Origin: Eucommia ulmoides
Taxonomy: Eukaryota; Streptophyta; Magnoliopsida; Garryales; Eucommiaceae
Assembly: GCA_016647705.1 (NCBI GenBank)
Contig: CM028335.1
Location: 7,022,579 to 7,086,578, forward strand
Length of the DNA: 64,000 nucleotides
Direction: 5' to 3'
Shown here: positions 24,965 to 38,490 of the stretch, in pieces
Numbering within the stretch: position 1 is the first letter of the stretch
Layout: each line of letters starts with the position of its first letter
Position numbers and translations under genes: made by a program
Notes under the pieces: model-generated
Databases searched by the model: none
Told to the model about the DNA's origin: nothing
What the model saw: only the letters and a program-made list of their open reading frames with translations

Positions 24965-24972
24965 GTAAGTCC

Positions 24973-25907
24973 CAATGAACTTCGCCCTGAGTGAAGTTAG
25001 GCGTTGCCCACGGCATCTGGGCGCAAGCCCAGCTAGAAATAGCCTCCCATAGCCCCAGGCAGTTTAGGATTGCCCCACCTCTGTGCAAACCCACGAAAAC
25101 CTTTACAACATTAGGTGATAGTAAACGACATAAATGTTTTGTTCTTAGTGGTGGCATTGATAGTTGTGAATATTTACTATGATGGTGATGGTAAAAAATT
25201 GGTTGTTGTAATGGTAGCAGTAGCGATAGCGTATAATTACTAGTGGTTGGTGGCGGGTAATAGAAATATATGATGTTGTAATGGTAGCGGTGATAGCGAA
25301 TTGTTAGTGTGATTGTAAGAGGATAGTGAATAATTTGAGTGATAGTTAGAATTATTATTAAAAAAATTAATCAAAGGGCATTTTTATCGTAAAATAATAT
25401 ATTTTATGCATTGGGGTTAAAAAAATCAAAAAGTGGAGATAAACATGAATAGTTGTGCGGTTTTGGGGGGAAAAAAATCACTCAATTTTCTCAATTCATC
25501 CTGAAAACAGAATTTGGTTATCTAAATTATCCTATTTTACTTATTTTTTATTCATTGATTATTATTTCTTCATTTGCACAATTGCATATGATTTAATCAA
25601 ATTAAATGTGTTCTTTTTTAACAAAGAAATGTACAATTGTTTGTCACATTACAATTTTAGGTTATACTTGCTCTCTACACCAGAACTAAAATGATTAACT
25701 AATCTAAGTGTGTAATTTTTAGAACCAAATACTAAATCATAACAACGCATAAATTAACCAATTGAAAAACACTACAATTTGTAAATTGAAGGACAACCAA
25801 ACGGACCTAAGGAAGCATCGAAGGAAAAGTTTTTTTCTGCAGCGCCATTGAGGGTGAAAGGGCCATAAGAGGAGCCTCACTGTGTGTGTTCTTTTTTGTT
25901 ATCCTGC
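24973..25907. other. Intergenic DNA with a dispersed MITE-like block
   Basis: 25480-25808 matches 62040-62290 in order: an ACAAAGAAA..TACAATT word, then TAGGTTATACT, then AATTGAAGGACAACCAAACGG. The same GAAGGACAACC ending occurs near 21135. The rest is AT-rich with triplet-like GGTAGCGGT words (25150-25300). No gene is seen. Confidence 0.5.
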
Positions 25908-26907
25908 TTATTCGTTGTCATACTCCGAGGCACTCAAATATTCACCATGTTCTTCAAATACTCGACTAGGCGCTTCAAGAACTTATCGCCACTCACTGTT
26001 TCGGTGTCGCATACAATACAACACTGCCCTCCTTGCTCGAGTCACTGCAACATTCATCCGCCTTGATCACTCAAAAACCCCACCTGAATGTGGAAATTAG
26101 ATCTTACACATTTAGTTTTTATTGAACAAATCGTGATTTCGACCATCTAAATCGTATCTGCATTTTTTTAAAATTAAAAGTAGTAGTAAGAGTAGAAATT
26201 ATGTTAATGACCTCATGTTCGAGTTCGAGCGAACCATTGAAATGATTATTGCTTCCTTTTCCCGACCCTGGAAGCCATCAACCGTTGAGATCTCTACATC
26301 CTTAAGCTTGTCTTCTTTGCTTTTCAACATCTTCAGTAACACAACCTGTGTGATTAACAGTTGCAAAAAAAAGAAGGAAAATATATACAGATTAGGCCGA
26401 GACTCAGTTAATCCATAGGTATTAGTCCCTACTTCAATTAGAAGAATTGCATGTTGGAAGCCATTGTATACAGCCTAGAAGTCCGGATTCAAATCTTAGA
26501 AACAGTCTCTCTATATACAGGAGCAAGGTTGCATACATCAGACCCTCCCCAAACTCTGTAATGGCGGGAGCCTTCGTTTACTGAGCTACCCTTTTTGCAT
26601 GTTGAAAAAGATCATTCTATAAACAAGAAAATGCTTAACCTGTGCAGCATAAGGGGTAATAACTCCAATATCAGAACCACGGACTCCACTTTGGACAAGC
26701 TTCTTTGCATGGCTATAGCAACCTTCGCTTCTCCCTCATTTAGTGTGCTATCTTCATCGTCCTTCTTTTCCTCCATGTCACACCTGAAGCAGCTTTGTAC
26801 ATGTGACTAAAGTATAACACAATTCTTGTATAAATTTAGCATCACTTTGAAAACAAATTGTGACACCCCGGTCCTCATCCAAAAGTGCTGCTTGAAGGTA
26901 ATCTTTG

Positions 26908-27190
26908 TGTTAGAATCGAATCTGTGAGGCTTCCCCAAAGTAGTTTACCTATGAAAGAAATCTCCTAATATGGTATCAGAACACAGTTTGGGAACTCTTG
27001 TTTGTTTGTACTGTTTGAATGTTTGTCTTGTCTTATCTCCTCTGTTGTTGATCCATCACGTGCAAGGTGGGGATTGCACATGAGGGTAGGTGTTAGAATC
27101 TCATATTGAATCTGTGACGATTCCCAAAGTAGTCTACATATAAAAGGAGTTACTCCACTTGAAAACCATATTTAAGATGGAACCTCCTAA
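26908..27190 (+). mobile_element. Small TRIM-like element in a pseudogene intron
   Basis: A segment starting TGTTAGAATC (26908) is followed at 26971 by TGGTATCAGA, which matches the initiator-methionine tRNA primer binding site. A second copy of the segment starts at 27091. Shared words are GAATCTGTGA and CCCAAAGTAGT. This is the layout of a terminal-repeat retrotransposon in miniature; the ends are eroded. Confidence 0.5.
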
Positions 27191-28375
27191 CACTTCGGAA
27201 TTCTTGAACCCTCATATAAGTTCAGGTTCCCTACTGTACTACTAATGTGGGATACAAGTTTAAGGTTTAGGTTCTCCCTACTGTATTGCTAATGTGGGAT
27301 ACAGGTCGTCACACAAATTAAATCAGTATTGCACTTTCACATTTAGGGTAGTTCATTATAGCACTTGTAACAAATCTCAGATTTATATACTAAACCCTTA
27401 ATTGCATAATTGGTTTGAAAGAAAAAAACTCAACTTCATCAGTCATCACCCAACCCCATACATGCATAAAAGAAAACTTCTACATGTAATTTTTATAAAA
27501 GATGCATTTCTAGAGCTTAAATTTAACCGGTCTTTTGCAAAAGCTGGAGATTGTGGCAAAAGGACACAATAAGCTGCATACCCTGCTATGTCTATCAGAC
27601 TAAGGGTAGGTTCAGTCGAACTCGACTTCTTTACAGCATCAAGGTCACACAACGTGTGTGCAGCAACAATTGGATGGGCTTTAATCTGTTATCAACAAAA
27701 ACAGCAACATCACATCCAAACTTGTATAAGTTTATAATGTAAAAATGGCTCTGTAAGTCGTGAGATGATTATGATCAGCACCTTACTGTCATAAAGCTCT
27801 TCAGATGACCAATTCATTATAAGCTCATGCATGCGGTACTGGACAGTAAGCATGGACCAACTTCATCCCCATAAAAGTCTGCGAGGCGTTCAAAAGGGTT
27901 CTGCCCAAGCCTTTCTTCTCGGCTTCAACACTTTGTATGGTTGGAGGACGCTGCAGGTGGTCACCAGCAAGTATGCATCTTGAGCCCTGAAAAGTGAGAG
28001 TTCTGGTCATTCAGTGCTTACTGATTTTTTTTTTTTTAAAACAAGGATGTGGTATAAAGCCAGAGATTGTTGAGAATAAGAGACAAGAAGAAGGAGAAGA
28101 AAAGAGGAGGGGAAGAAGCTAGCGTGGGTTCATTGCTACGAAGAAGGTTTCTTGTTTTCACCTTTCTTGAAAGTTCCAATAAATAAGAATTCACATTCAT
28201 TGAGGCCAGAAATTATTTGCCATGCCAACAATATCCATTCTTGACAATTGGCTATCTTTCTCGCATCACTACCGCACAACCTAAGCTACCGCACACGGCT
28301 AAGCGCATAACTTCACTGCCGCACAAAGCTTTAGCCCGCTTAGCCCGCAACCTTCCTTCTAAATTATATTATTTA

Positions 28376-28790
28376 GGGGTTGTTTGTTTTGTTATTTGAT
28401 TAGTGTTCTTTGTTTTAAAAAATACAAAATACAACTATTTCTCATTTACAACACCATTCGAAAATACTTGTACAGAACAATTTTCACAATACTTAACTAT
28501 AAGATCACCTACTTATAATATTATACTTTTATTTTATAAATTTAATTTAATTTTTTTTTCTTTTTATCATTATTTCTTTTTCCTATATAAACTTTATCTA
28601 TCACACAGTCACCTAACAAACACTGTTACTATCTGTCTTTCTCAGCATCATATTTTAATCCATCACATTAAAATTAACTTTTTAATTTTTTAACACATTA
28701 TTAAAATTTCTTGTTTTTTAAAAATTAAACCAAACTCATAATTTTCGAAAGTTGTTTTCAAAATTTTCAGAAACTGAACCAAACAACACA
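28376..28790. mobile_element. Possible MITE in a pseudogene intron
   Basis: The left end GGGGTTGTTTGTTTTG and right end CTGAACCAAACAACAC form imperfect inverted repeats around AT-rich DNA. Target duplications are not clear. Confidence 0.35.
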
Positions 28791-29146
28791 AGATATCAAA
28801 CAATGCAGCTGATAAACATTTTTTAATAGGTTTGTTTAATTATGAAGTCTCTCATATGTGTTGTGTATGCCAGCATGTTTTAAATTACCTTCAGTAGAGC
28901 TATCCAGCATGCTATCTCAAGTGCTTGAGCGGCTTCGTCAATGATCACCAAGTCAAATGAGGTGCCATCCAACTTTTTGGACGATGCACCAGTCAATGTT
29001 GCCAAAACAACATCTGCATTTTTAATGACATCTGTTACAGCTAGTTGCTGCCTTTTACGCTCTTCTCGAGAAAGAGTTCTGAGCTCCCTCTGGATTTCCC
29101 TCCTTGTGCTTTTGTCTTTGGCCTTCAGAAGTTTCCCATTCAATGC

Positions 29147-29793
29147 CTGAAAATATCCATGAAGGAAAGCGTGGGGAAATATCAAAATCATCAAAATTTT
29201 ACTTAACTGCAAGGGAAGAATAAATCGAAATGGAAACTGCATAAATACTTGTTTAGAAATTGAAGAGAAATTTTCAACAATATTTCCGAAAAATTACATC
29301 AGAAAAATCTATGAAAAACTAACACTTCTAATGTTGGATAATATATTTGGCTCGGATTGCAGGATAGATTTTTTTCTGTTCTGGCTGGAAACATCTACAG
29401 AATGAAGTTTAGTATGAGTTCTATAATTCTAAACTTTTCATATCCAAAATGATCCTTTAATTCAATCACTTCAAGCAAATCATGCATATAAGCATTCAGC
29501 AATGGCAAGGGGAACAGGAATAAAAACATGTTCTACGAGACATTCCACAATCTTTAGTCCATAGATAAACTTGTATGGATTAAATAGATCAGATTTAACA
29601 TATCAATATAGAATTATTTAGTACAAGAGAAATACAAAATGTAGGAGCCGTTTCCTTTTAGAGAGAATATATTGTGATTAGAATGCAATCGTTACTTGAC
29701 GGAGTTACTTAAGCTGTATAGTATAACGTGAAAGTGCATCTTGAATTCCGCAAAGGTATAAAAAGCCACATGTCTTCCCCACATTCTTTCCTT
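29147..29793. other. AT-rich DNA upstream of the last readable helicase exon
   Basis: This should be the intron preceding the 28889-29146 exon. I looked for the next upstream exon of the helicase and found none. Confidence 0.4.
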
Positions 29794-30139
29794 TAGGGAT
29801 GGCAATGGGTCGGTTTTTGGCCGGTTCCACTAGAACCCAAAACCAAAACTGTTAGGTCTACACCAAACCCAAAACCGAACCATAAAAGTCGGTATTTAAA
29901 CCGAACGGTTTAATTTTATAAAAACCAAAACCAAAATTGTAAAACCACAAACCCATTAAGTTTTTTTTTTTACATATGTATTAATTTCTCTATTGTAATT
30001 ACTATTTACTAGCAATGCAAGTTCATAAAATTGTAAACAAAAAATAATTATAATATAAAACAAATTCCAAACAAGATCAAAACCAAACCACGAAATCATT
30101 AATCGTTTCAAAATTAAAGTATAATAAATTTCAAATGTA
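29794..30139. mobile_element. hAT-type element end, cut by the assembly gap
   Basis: It starts TAGGGATGGCAATGGGT and continues with AACCAAAACC and CCGAACC words, like the element at 23827-24964. The other end is lost in the gap or beyond. Confidence 0.5.
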
Positions 30140-30239
30140 NNNNNNNNNNNNNNNNNNNNNNNNNNNNNNNNNNNNNNNNNNNNNNNNNNNNNNNNNNNNN
30201 NNNNNNNNNNNNNNNNNNNNNNNNNNNNNNNNNNNNNNN
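30140..30239. other. Assembly gap (100 N)
   Basis: Exactly 100 undetermined bases, the usual placeholder for a gap of unknown size. Continuity across it should not be assumed. Confidence 1.
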
Positions 30240-30731
30240 AATTGGGTAATTAAAAAATTATCAGAATAATACTTTAATAAATCAACTAATTAATTTTAAT
30301 CCTATATTAATTATTATCTTTATATCACAACGGAATAATAAAATCTACTAGGTGCACACCAAATAATAATAATAAACAAATTAAATATTGCAGTACATAA
30401 AGATTTATACTGGTTCACCAAGCTACTCTTGACTAATCTAGTCCTTGAGCCCCACGGAGAGTCCTACCCACTAATACTCAAGATCCCTTTAAAGGTAGAA
30501 ACCAAACTCTCATAACGATTCTTTTACAGGCTCAGAATCAACCTTTACAAAATTCTTTTCACAAGTTAAGGAAGATACTCTACTTTTTACAAGCTCAAAC
30601 ATAACCTAATTTTTTTTAACACAAAGGCAAAAGAATCAAAATCTCACCAATACTCCAAATATCTTTTTACCCGGTAAGGATTGAACCGTTACAAAATTCA
30701 CCCAAATCAATTCTATCTAAGAAGAATTACT
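30240..30731. other. AT-rich DNA with possible retroelement remnant
   Basis: The stretch with CTGGTTCACCAAGCTACTC, CTAGTCC and CCCACGGAGAGTCC (30410-30470) looks like an old repeat. No coding sequence is seen. Confidence 0.3.
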
Positions 30732-33700
30732 ATATATATATATATATATATATACACACTTTACAATTATATGTTATACTTTTATCTCTAAAATTTATGC
30801 ATGCGCGAGTGACAATATATATTTGTAGATAGTGTCAAAGATGTCAAATATATGATCTAACTCATTTGTCAAAGATCCACCCTCTATCACGATTAATACA
30901 AACCCATGCTCAAGTCTTCTTTTTGTCCATCATGAAGTAATTGTTATATAAATAAACATTCATATCATACGTATGTGTTCGTAACGATTTAAGAGAGAAA
31001 TGAATAGGAGAGGGAAAAAAAATTGGTGGGAGAAAAAAAAAAAGGGGGGGTTCTAGTGGGATAAAAAAAGGGTTTTCTGTTCTTCAAATTTGGTTGCCGT
31101 AAACCTAGACACTCCCAATAGGATTGCGAGAAACAGCGTGTTTTCGATTCGAGTAAATAAGTCCGAAAACGACAAATAAGTTCGATCGAGTAAAATCATT
31201 AAATCCAACTCTGACCACATTTCAAATTCGAGAAAGCCGTTTTAATTCAATTGGATTTATGCATTTGATGTGTCGGATGACGGCTCAATTATTTCAAGTT
31301 GTTTTATTTCCCTTGTTGATGGATTTGATGAGGATTTTAGATCTTTGATTCGATTAATGATTTTGATTTTATTTTATTTTTTGATTAAATTTGTAGGGTT
31401 TCATTTTTTGGGGATTTTATGTAATACTTTGCTAATATAAGATTTAATCGAACACAATCACTTATGAATTTGGTATTTTGAGTGGATGATTTCTCTTTTT
31501 TGCATGTATATGTTCTTGTTGAATTCCACATTGTTTGCATTACCTTGATTGTGCTTAAAACGAGTTAGTTAATGTTTAAAATTTGTTTGCTTAAGCATTG
31601 CACTGATATAGGAGAAGAACATTGTTATTATGATCATATTACTTTATTGAATATCTTTGATCACATTTTGTGCTTCGTTGAATATTTGATGTGTTTTTGA
31701 ATTATTTTTCATGATTGTGCTTTAACAAGTTAAAAAATCTGTCCTTGAATTTAGGGGAACGTGGTTACATTCTTATTTTCAAGAAATATCAAAATTAATT
31801 GTCATCATAAAAAAATGAGAGATTGTTGATCCCAGAATTTTGATGGATAATTAAATGTTGATATTTTTTGTGAAACTAATATTTTTATTGAGTGTTTCAG
31901 TTTAAAGAGTTTCGATCAAGATAATATCATGAAGTAATTGTGATAAAAATAACAATAACAATAAATATATATTTGTTTATCAATAAATATATATTTTTGA
32001 AATATCGCGGTAACCTCACTTGGATTGGGTCTATCTTAGTGCCAACAGGTTCATGATCTACATAATTTTCTTACTTTGCATGTCATTTTCAATCCACTGT
32101 CATATTCCATTATCAACATTGACCAATTCTATCCAACATTCATAGACAACCTACTCATAACCAACATCATAATTACCAAATAGCCTTTTTCTCCTTATGA
32201 ATTGTCCCGTGAGAGTAAAAATCATCAATTCCAATATCCACAATATATCCTAATTTCATCTTATAATCTCGTTAATTTTTTCATAAAAATCAATACAATA
32301 CAAACATCAGATAAAGAATTCCTTGAAAATAAACAAATATATAATTGTTATTAATCTAAAATCATAGATTTAATTTCAATCACATAACTACATCTTGAAA
32401 CATATAAATATATCTCAACCACATAAATACATTACAAAACACATAGAGAAACTTATTTAAATATCTTATTGACTATATTTGTTTCTTACCAAAAGTTTTG
32501 GGTAAAGATAATTATTATAAAAGTCAAACTTGAGTATTATGTGTCTATACGATAAATATAACCGTATTATAATTATACATAATTTTTATCTATGATACGG
32601 TCATTATTAGAGGGAGATATATATAGATTTTGAAAGATGAGAAATGTAATAAAAATACCAAATTATTCTAAGTATAATTTTACTGATGATTATTGTAGAG
32701 AAATAATTTAAGTTTAATTTTATTACTAAATTGTTCTAAATATAACTTTATTGATGATTACTATAGAGAAATAATTTATATAACCTTACTGATGATTATT
32801 ACGGAGAAATAATTTAAGTTTAGTCAAGGATCATTTGATAAAATTAAAAATTAAGTGATATATCTTGTAAATATTAAATTTTGAATTTTCAAATTTAAGT
32901 GTTAAATTTAATAAAAACATTATTGTTATTTTAAATATTTTCAATCTTAATAAATTTGTTATAATTATTTTTATTTTAAAAATATTCTTATATCTCAAAA
33001 CATTTCTCTCAAATTTCTCAATAATATATATATATATATATATGTTATACTTTTATCCCGAAAATTTATGCCTGTGCGAGTGACAATATATATTTGTAGA
33101 TAGTGTGAAAGATGTCAAATATATGATCTAACTCATTTGTCAAAAATCTGTCCTCCATCACCATTAATACAAATCCACGCTCAAGTCTTCTTTTTGTCCA
33201 TCATGAAGTAATTGTTATATAAATAAACATACGTATCATACGTATGTGTTCGTAACGATTCTAGAGAGAAAGAAATAGGAGAGGAAAAAAAATTGATGGG
33301 AGAAAAAAAAAGGGTTTTAGTAGGAGAAAAAAAGGGTCTTCTGCTCTATAAATTTGGTTGCCGTAAACCTAGACACTTCCAATAGGATTGCGAGAAACCG
33401 CGTGTTTTGGATTCGAGTAAATAAGTTCGAAAAGGCCAAATAAGTTCGATCGAGTAAAATCATTAAATCCAAATTTGAACACGTTTCAAATCCGAGAAAG
33501 CCGTTTCATTTCAATTGAATTTATGCATTTGATGTGTCGACTGACAGCTCAATTATTTCAAGCTATTTTATTTCCATTGTTGATGGATTTGATGAGGATT
33601 TTAGACCTTCGATTCGATAAATGATTTCGATTTTTTTTTTTAATTAAATTTGTAGGGTTTACTTTTTGGGGATTTTATGTAATGCTTTGCTAATATAAGA

Positions 33701-35951
33701 TTTAATCGAACACAATCATTTATGAATTTGGTATTTTGAGTGGATGATTTTTCTTTTTTGCATGTATATGTTCTTGTTGAATTCAACATCATTTGCGTTA
33801 CCTTGATTGAGCTTAAAACGAGTTAGTTAATATTTAGGATTTATTTGTCTAAGCATTGTACTGATATAGGAGAAAAACATTGTTGTTATGATCATATTAC
33901 TATATTGAATATCTTTGATCACATTTTTTGCTTTGTTGAATATCTTATGTGTTTTTGAATTATTCTTCATAATTGTGCTTTAACTAGTTAACAAATCCAT
34001 CCTTGGATTTAGGGGGAGCGTGGTTACATTCTTACTTTGAAGAAATATCAAAGTTAATTCTCATCATCAAAAAATGAGAGATTGTTGATTCCAGAATTTT
34101 GATGGACAATTAAGTGTTGATGTTTTTTGTGAAACTAATGTTTTTATTGAGTATTTCAGTTTAAAGAGTTTCAATCAAGATAATATCATGAAATAATTGT
34201 GATAAAAATAAAAATAACAATAAATATATATTTGTTAATCGATAAATATATATTTTTGAAATATCGCGGGAACCTCACTTAGAATGGGTCTATCTTAATG
34301 CGAATAGGTCCACGATCTACATAATTTTCTTACTTTGCATGTCATTTTCAGTCCACTGCCATATTCCAAAATCAACATTGACCAATTTCATCTAACATTC
34401 ATAGGCAACCTACTCATAACCAACATCATAATCACCAAATAGCATTTTTTTTCCTTATGAATTGTCCTGTGAGAGCAAAAATCATCAATTCCAATATCCA
34501 CAATATATCCCAATTTAATCTTATAATTTCGTATACATAATTGTTGTTAATTCAAAATCATAAATCTAATTTCCATCATATAAGTACATCTCAAAACATA
34601 TAAATATATCTCAATCACATAAATACATTGCAAAACACATAGAGAAACTTATTTAAATCTCTTATTGACTATATTTGTTTCTTATTAAAAGTTTTGGGTA
34701 AAGATAATTACTTAAAAAGTCAAACTTGAGTATTGTTTGCCTATACGATAAATATACCCGTATTATAATTATACTGAATTTTCATCTATGATATGCTCAT
34801 TATTAGACGGAGAGATATAGAGATTTTGAAAGATGAGAAATGTAATAAAAACACCAAATTCTTCTAAGTATAATTTTACTGATGATTATTATAGAGAAAT
34901 AATTTAAATTTAATTTTATTACTGAATTGTTCTAAGTATGACCTTATTGATGATTACTATAGAGAAATAATTTATGTAATCTTACCGATGATTATTATAG
35001 AGAAATAATTTAAATTAGTCAATGATCATTTGATAAAATTAAAAATTAAGTGATATATCTTATAAGTATTAAATTTTGAATTTTTAAATTTAAGTGTTAA
35101 ATTTAATAAAAATATAATTGTTATTTTAAATACTTTCAATCTTAATAAATTTGTTATAATTATAAAATATTCTTATATCTCAAAATATTTCTCTCAAATT
35201 TCTTGATAATATATATATATATACACACACACACTTTAAAATTATATGTTAAACTTTTATCCCGAAAATTTATGCATGCGCGAGTGACAATATATATTTG
35301 TAGATAGTGTCAAAGATGTCAAATATATGATCTAGCTCATTTGTCAAAGATCCACCCTCTATCACCAATAATGCAAACCCACGCTCAAGTCTTCTTTTTG
35401 TCCATCATGAAGTAATTGTTATATAAATAAACATACATATCATATGTATGTGTTCATAATGATTCTAGAGAGAAAGGAATATGAGAGGAAAAAAAATTGA
35501 TAGGAGAAAAAAAAAGGGTTTTAATGGGAGAAAAAAAAGGTTTTCTGCTCTGCAAATTTGGTTGCCGTAAACCTAGACACTTCCAACAGGATTGTGAGAA
35601 ACCGCGTGTTTTGGATTCGAGTAAATAAGTCCGAAAACGACAAATATGTCCGATCGAGTAAAATCCTTAAATCCAACTCTGAACACATTTCAAATCGGAG
35701 AAAACTGTTTCATTTCAATTGGATTTATGCATTTGATGTGTCGATTGACGGCTCAATTATTTTAAGCTACTTTATTTCCCTTGTTGATGGATTTGATGAT
35801 GATTTTAGACCTTCGATTCAATTAATGATTTTGATTTTTTTTATTAAATAAATAGGGTTTCCTTTTTTGGGGGATTCTATGTAATGCCTTGCTAATATAA
35901 GATTTAATTGAACACAATCACTTATGAATTTGGTATTTTGAGTGGATGATT
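30732..35951. repeat. Tandem array, unit about 2.2 kb, 2.3 copies
   Basis: Each copy opens with a TA microsatellite, then GCGAGTGACAATATATATTT (first bases at 30805, 33076 and 35280, offsets 2271 and 2204). Then come TTGTTATATAAATAAACAT, GGTTGCCGTAAACCTAGACA and, in the two full copies, AATGAGAGATTGTTGAT. The third copy stops after about 740 bases at GAGTGGATGATTT. The purine-rich run before TGTTGATCC/TGTTGATTC in copies 1 and 2 resembles a polypurine tract plus LTR start, so units may be LTR-plus-internal pieces multiplied by unequal recombination. Copies differ by a few percent by eye. No long protein is encoded. Confidence 0.8.
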
Positions 35952-36416
35952 TGCTTACAATGTGAAAGGAGAGCAAATGGTTCCTGTTTTTTCATTTTTT
36001 TCCCATAAAACTTGGAACAGAAACACTAAACAAGAGCAAAAATCAAACCTAGTACATTACAAATTGTTGTTTATGGGATTGAAAGTATATGATCTTTTGA
36101 TGTTTGTGTGGCAGTAATGGGAACAAAGGTCCAAAGTAAGAACTGTTTTTGAGGCTATTACTCCATGAGGGACCTTAATGAGGATTCTAATTGCAGCAGT
36201 TGGCCACTATTTTACGGTGATAAAACCTAAACAAATGGACAGACTACAACGGGTTTGTCCCAAGAACGATAACTGAATCATTGTCGTATTCAGGCTACAA
36301 CAGGGATGCATTGAAACAAAAGATGCTTGAACATGAAACGATGATTTAGTTACTACAGAGGCGGGGAAGGGAGAGAGAGGAGGGTGTTCAGTGAAGAAGG
36401 CAAGAAAAGAAAAAGG

Positions 36417-36454
<38 letters not shown>

Positions 36455-36725
36455 CAAAGGAAAAAAATATAGTAATAAGACCGTTATACCCCTAAAAAAT
36501 AGAATTTTTGTTAATTTAGATAGAAAATCTAACAGAATGACCTTTTAAAACTATTTTCATACTTAAAGGGTCTAAACTGAAACGAATAAATTTAAGAAGA
36601 CTACATAAAAACGTGCCAATAGGTAGAGGGTTTAAAATGTATTGCCGTATTTCTATTCCTTGTTTAACAACGGATGGTTATTTAGTTTTTTTTTAGAATA
36701 ATAAATGTATTACTTATTTCTATTT
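35952..36725. other. Spacer between array and copia relic
   Basis: It contains an A-rich run near 36415-36470 and no recognisable gene or repeat boundary. Confidence 0.4.
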
Positions 36726-38490
36726 AAAGTTGGTTGGCTTGGGCATGCATTATAACAATCTTTATTATTTGAAAACGTGTGGTGAAATTAATAACATAGC
36801 AAATGAAAGTATAAAAAAGAAAAGATTGAGTGATGAAAATCCTACCTACTTATGGTATCTCAGACTAGATCATATTAGTAAGAAAACTATAAACAACATG
36901 GTTAGAGATGGGTTCTTAGGCCCATTTGGCTTGGAGCCGTTACGCAGTTTCGACAAAGCCATAGTGTTCATCCCCTCCATGTTGTCTTCTCTCAATCTTC
37001 TGCGTCTGTAAGATATGTTTACCTTTGTGTACCACTAATTTGAATCGTGCTATCTTTTAGATCCAAATAAAAGCTGTCTTAAAGTCTTGGGATTAGATCC
37101 GATCTTGGAAATCTCAAGAATAATTTTTTTTTAAAGTTCTCTGTGTGGATACTATTAGAAGTGAGACATTTGTGTTACTTCTTGGAGAATCAAACCTCTT
37201 GTAGTAGTTTTTGTTATTGTTTGGAAGCTCTTAGAAAAACCTTCTCAGATCACGCCTCAAAAACAATCAACTTTAAGGTTGAAGCCCCAGAAGAAGTATA
37301 TTTATTGAAAGAGTTTTAATATTGCATGTGTCTTTATTTTATTGTTAATACGGGCAAGGAATTGGATATTAAATTAGGATCTAATTTTTTTTAGTCTGCT
37401 AGATAGGTATGATAGTTTTGATATCCGATCCCTTTAGAAAGTTCTTCAACATCAAGGATTTGGGTCCTCTCTGATACTTCTTTGGCATTATGGTTGCTCG
37501 ATCTTGCTGAGGTATATCCCATCCTAGTGAAAATATACTCTTGACCTCCTTCAGGATACGGGTATATTTGGATGCAGACTTGCTTATACTCCTATGGACC
37601 GAAACTTTAAGTTGACAGCAAAACCAGGAGAACTATTACCAGAGCCATCTGTATGTTAGCGAGTTGTGGGCTTCCTCATTTACCTGAGCATTGTGAGCTT
37701 GTTTATGTATACACCACGTACATCTCACTTGGATGAAGTCTATTACATCATCTGGTATCTTAGAAGTGCCCTGGTCTTGGTCTCTCCTATGTGGCCGAGT
37801 CGCAAAAAGAGTTATCCTGGTTTACAAATGCTTGCTATATAGGATGTACTGATGGTAGACGATCGACTTTTGTTAGTGCACCTTTTGAGGCAGCCACCTT
37901 ATCTCATGGAGAAAGAAAGAAAAAAGTTAGTCTGCCGATCTTCGGTCGAAGCCGAGTACCATGGTATAGCTTAGGGAACGTGCAAACTTCTTTCCCTTCA
38001 TTCTCTCTTGATTGTTAGGATTTCTTAGGACGGACTCGTCTACAATATTCTATGATAAAAAGTTTGCCAGAATGTTATCTTCTAATTTAATCTTTCATAA
38101 ATAACCAAACACATCGAAGTAGATATCCACTTCATTCAAGAGAAAGTTCAGGCATGGGTCATTACTCTCACCTTCATCTCATCATCTGAGCAAACAACTG
38201 ACATGTACACGAATCGATTAAAACATCCCTTCTTCAGTCAACTATTATCAAGTTAGGACTCATCAAATATCTTCGCCTCATCTTGAGAGAGTTTTGAAAT
38301 ATTTATTTTCCTGCTTAATTAGTATTTGGTATCCTACAGGTCGTGTTAACTTCCCTTTTCAGTAGTTTTCCTATTCTGTTTATGAAAAATATTCTTTTTT
38401 GTTTAGTCTATTCTTGTGGCTATATAACACTCTGTAAAACTCTATTATAATATCTCATGTAAAATAAAAATTTCCCTCCCTCTCCTGTAT
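36726..38490 (+). mobile_element. Ty1/copia relic, heavily eroded
   Basis: The open stretch 36730-36925 matches the GAG-pre-integrase segment of copia polyproteins (NPTYLWYLRLDHISKKT). From about 37430 to 37900 broken frames hold remnants of the late reverse transcriptase (NIKDLGPL, then a GIMVARS-like piece) and RNase H (PRTSHLDEVYY). The integrase core and most of the reverse transcriptase are deleted. 38290-38490 may be a 3' LTR with a TATA-like CTATATAAC and a following A-rich signal. Multiple stops and frame changes make it inert. Confidence 0.6.

Larger units (their letters stand above)
25908..29146 (-). pseudogene. SMUBP-2/IGHMBP2-type helicase, decayed 3' half
   Basis: Intact homologues are superfamily 1 (UPF1-like) nucleic-acid helicases. 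Six exons are visible: 28889-29146, 27782-27986, 27582-27685, 26640-26783, 26212-26345 and 25908-26083, all with GT-AG borders. Recognisable pieces in order are the Walker B box VIIDEAAQALE, then GDHLQRPPT with SVEAEKKGLG, then KKSSSTEPTL, an ITPYAAQ block, VEISTVDGFQGREKEA (motif V) and MNVAVTRAR (motif VI). Three exons are open. The others hold at least six single-base frame changes: two in 27782-27986, one in 26640-26783 and three in the last exon. The upstream half with the Walker A loop is not seen, so the locus is also 5' truncated. Introns are retained, so it is not a retrocopy. Confidence 0.8.

Noticed and set aside
30140-30239. Possible deletion breakpoint
   Set aside because: The 100 N are an assembly placeholder and say nothing about biology.
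35558-35851. 97-codon frame in the third array unit
   Set aside because: Not kept open in the other two units.
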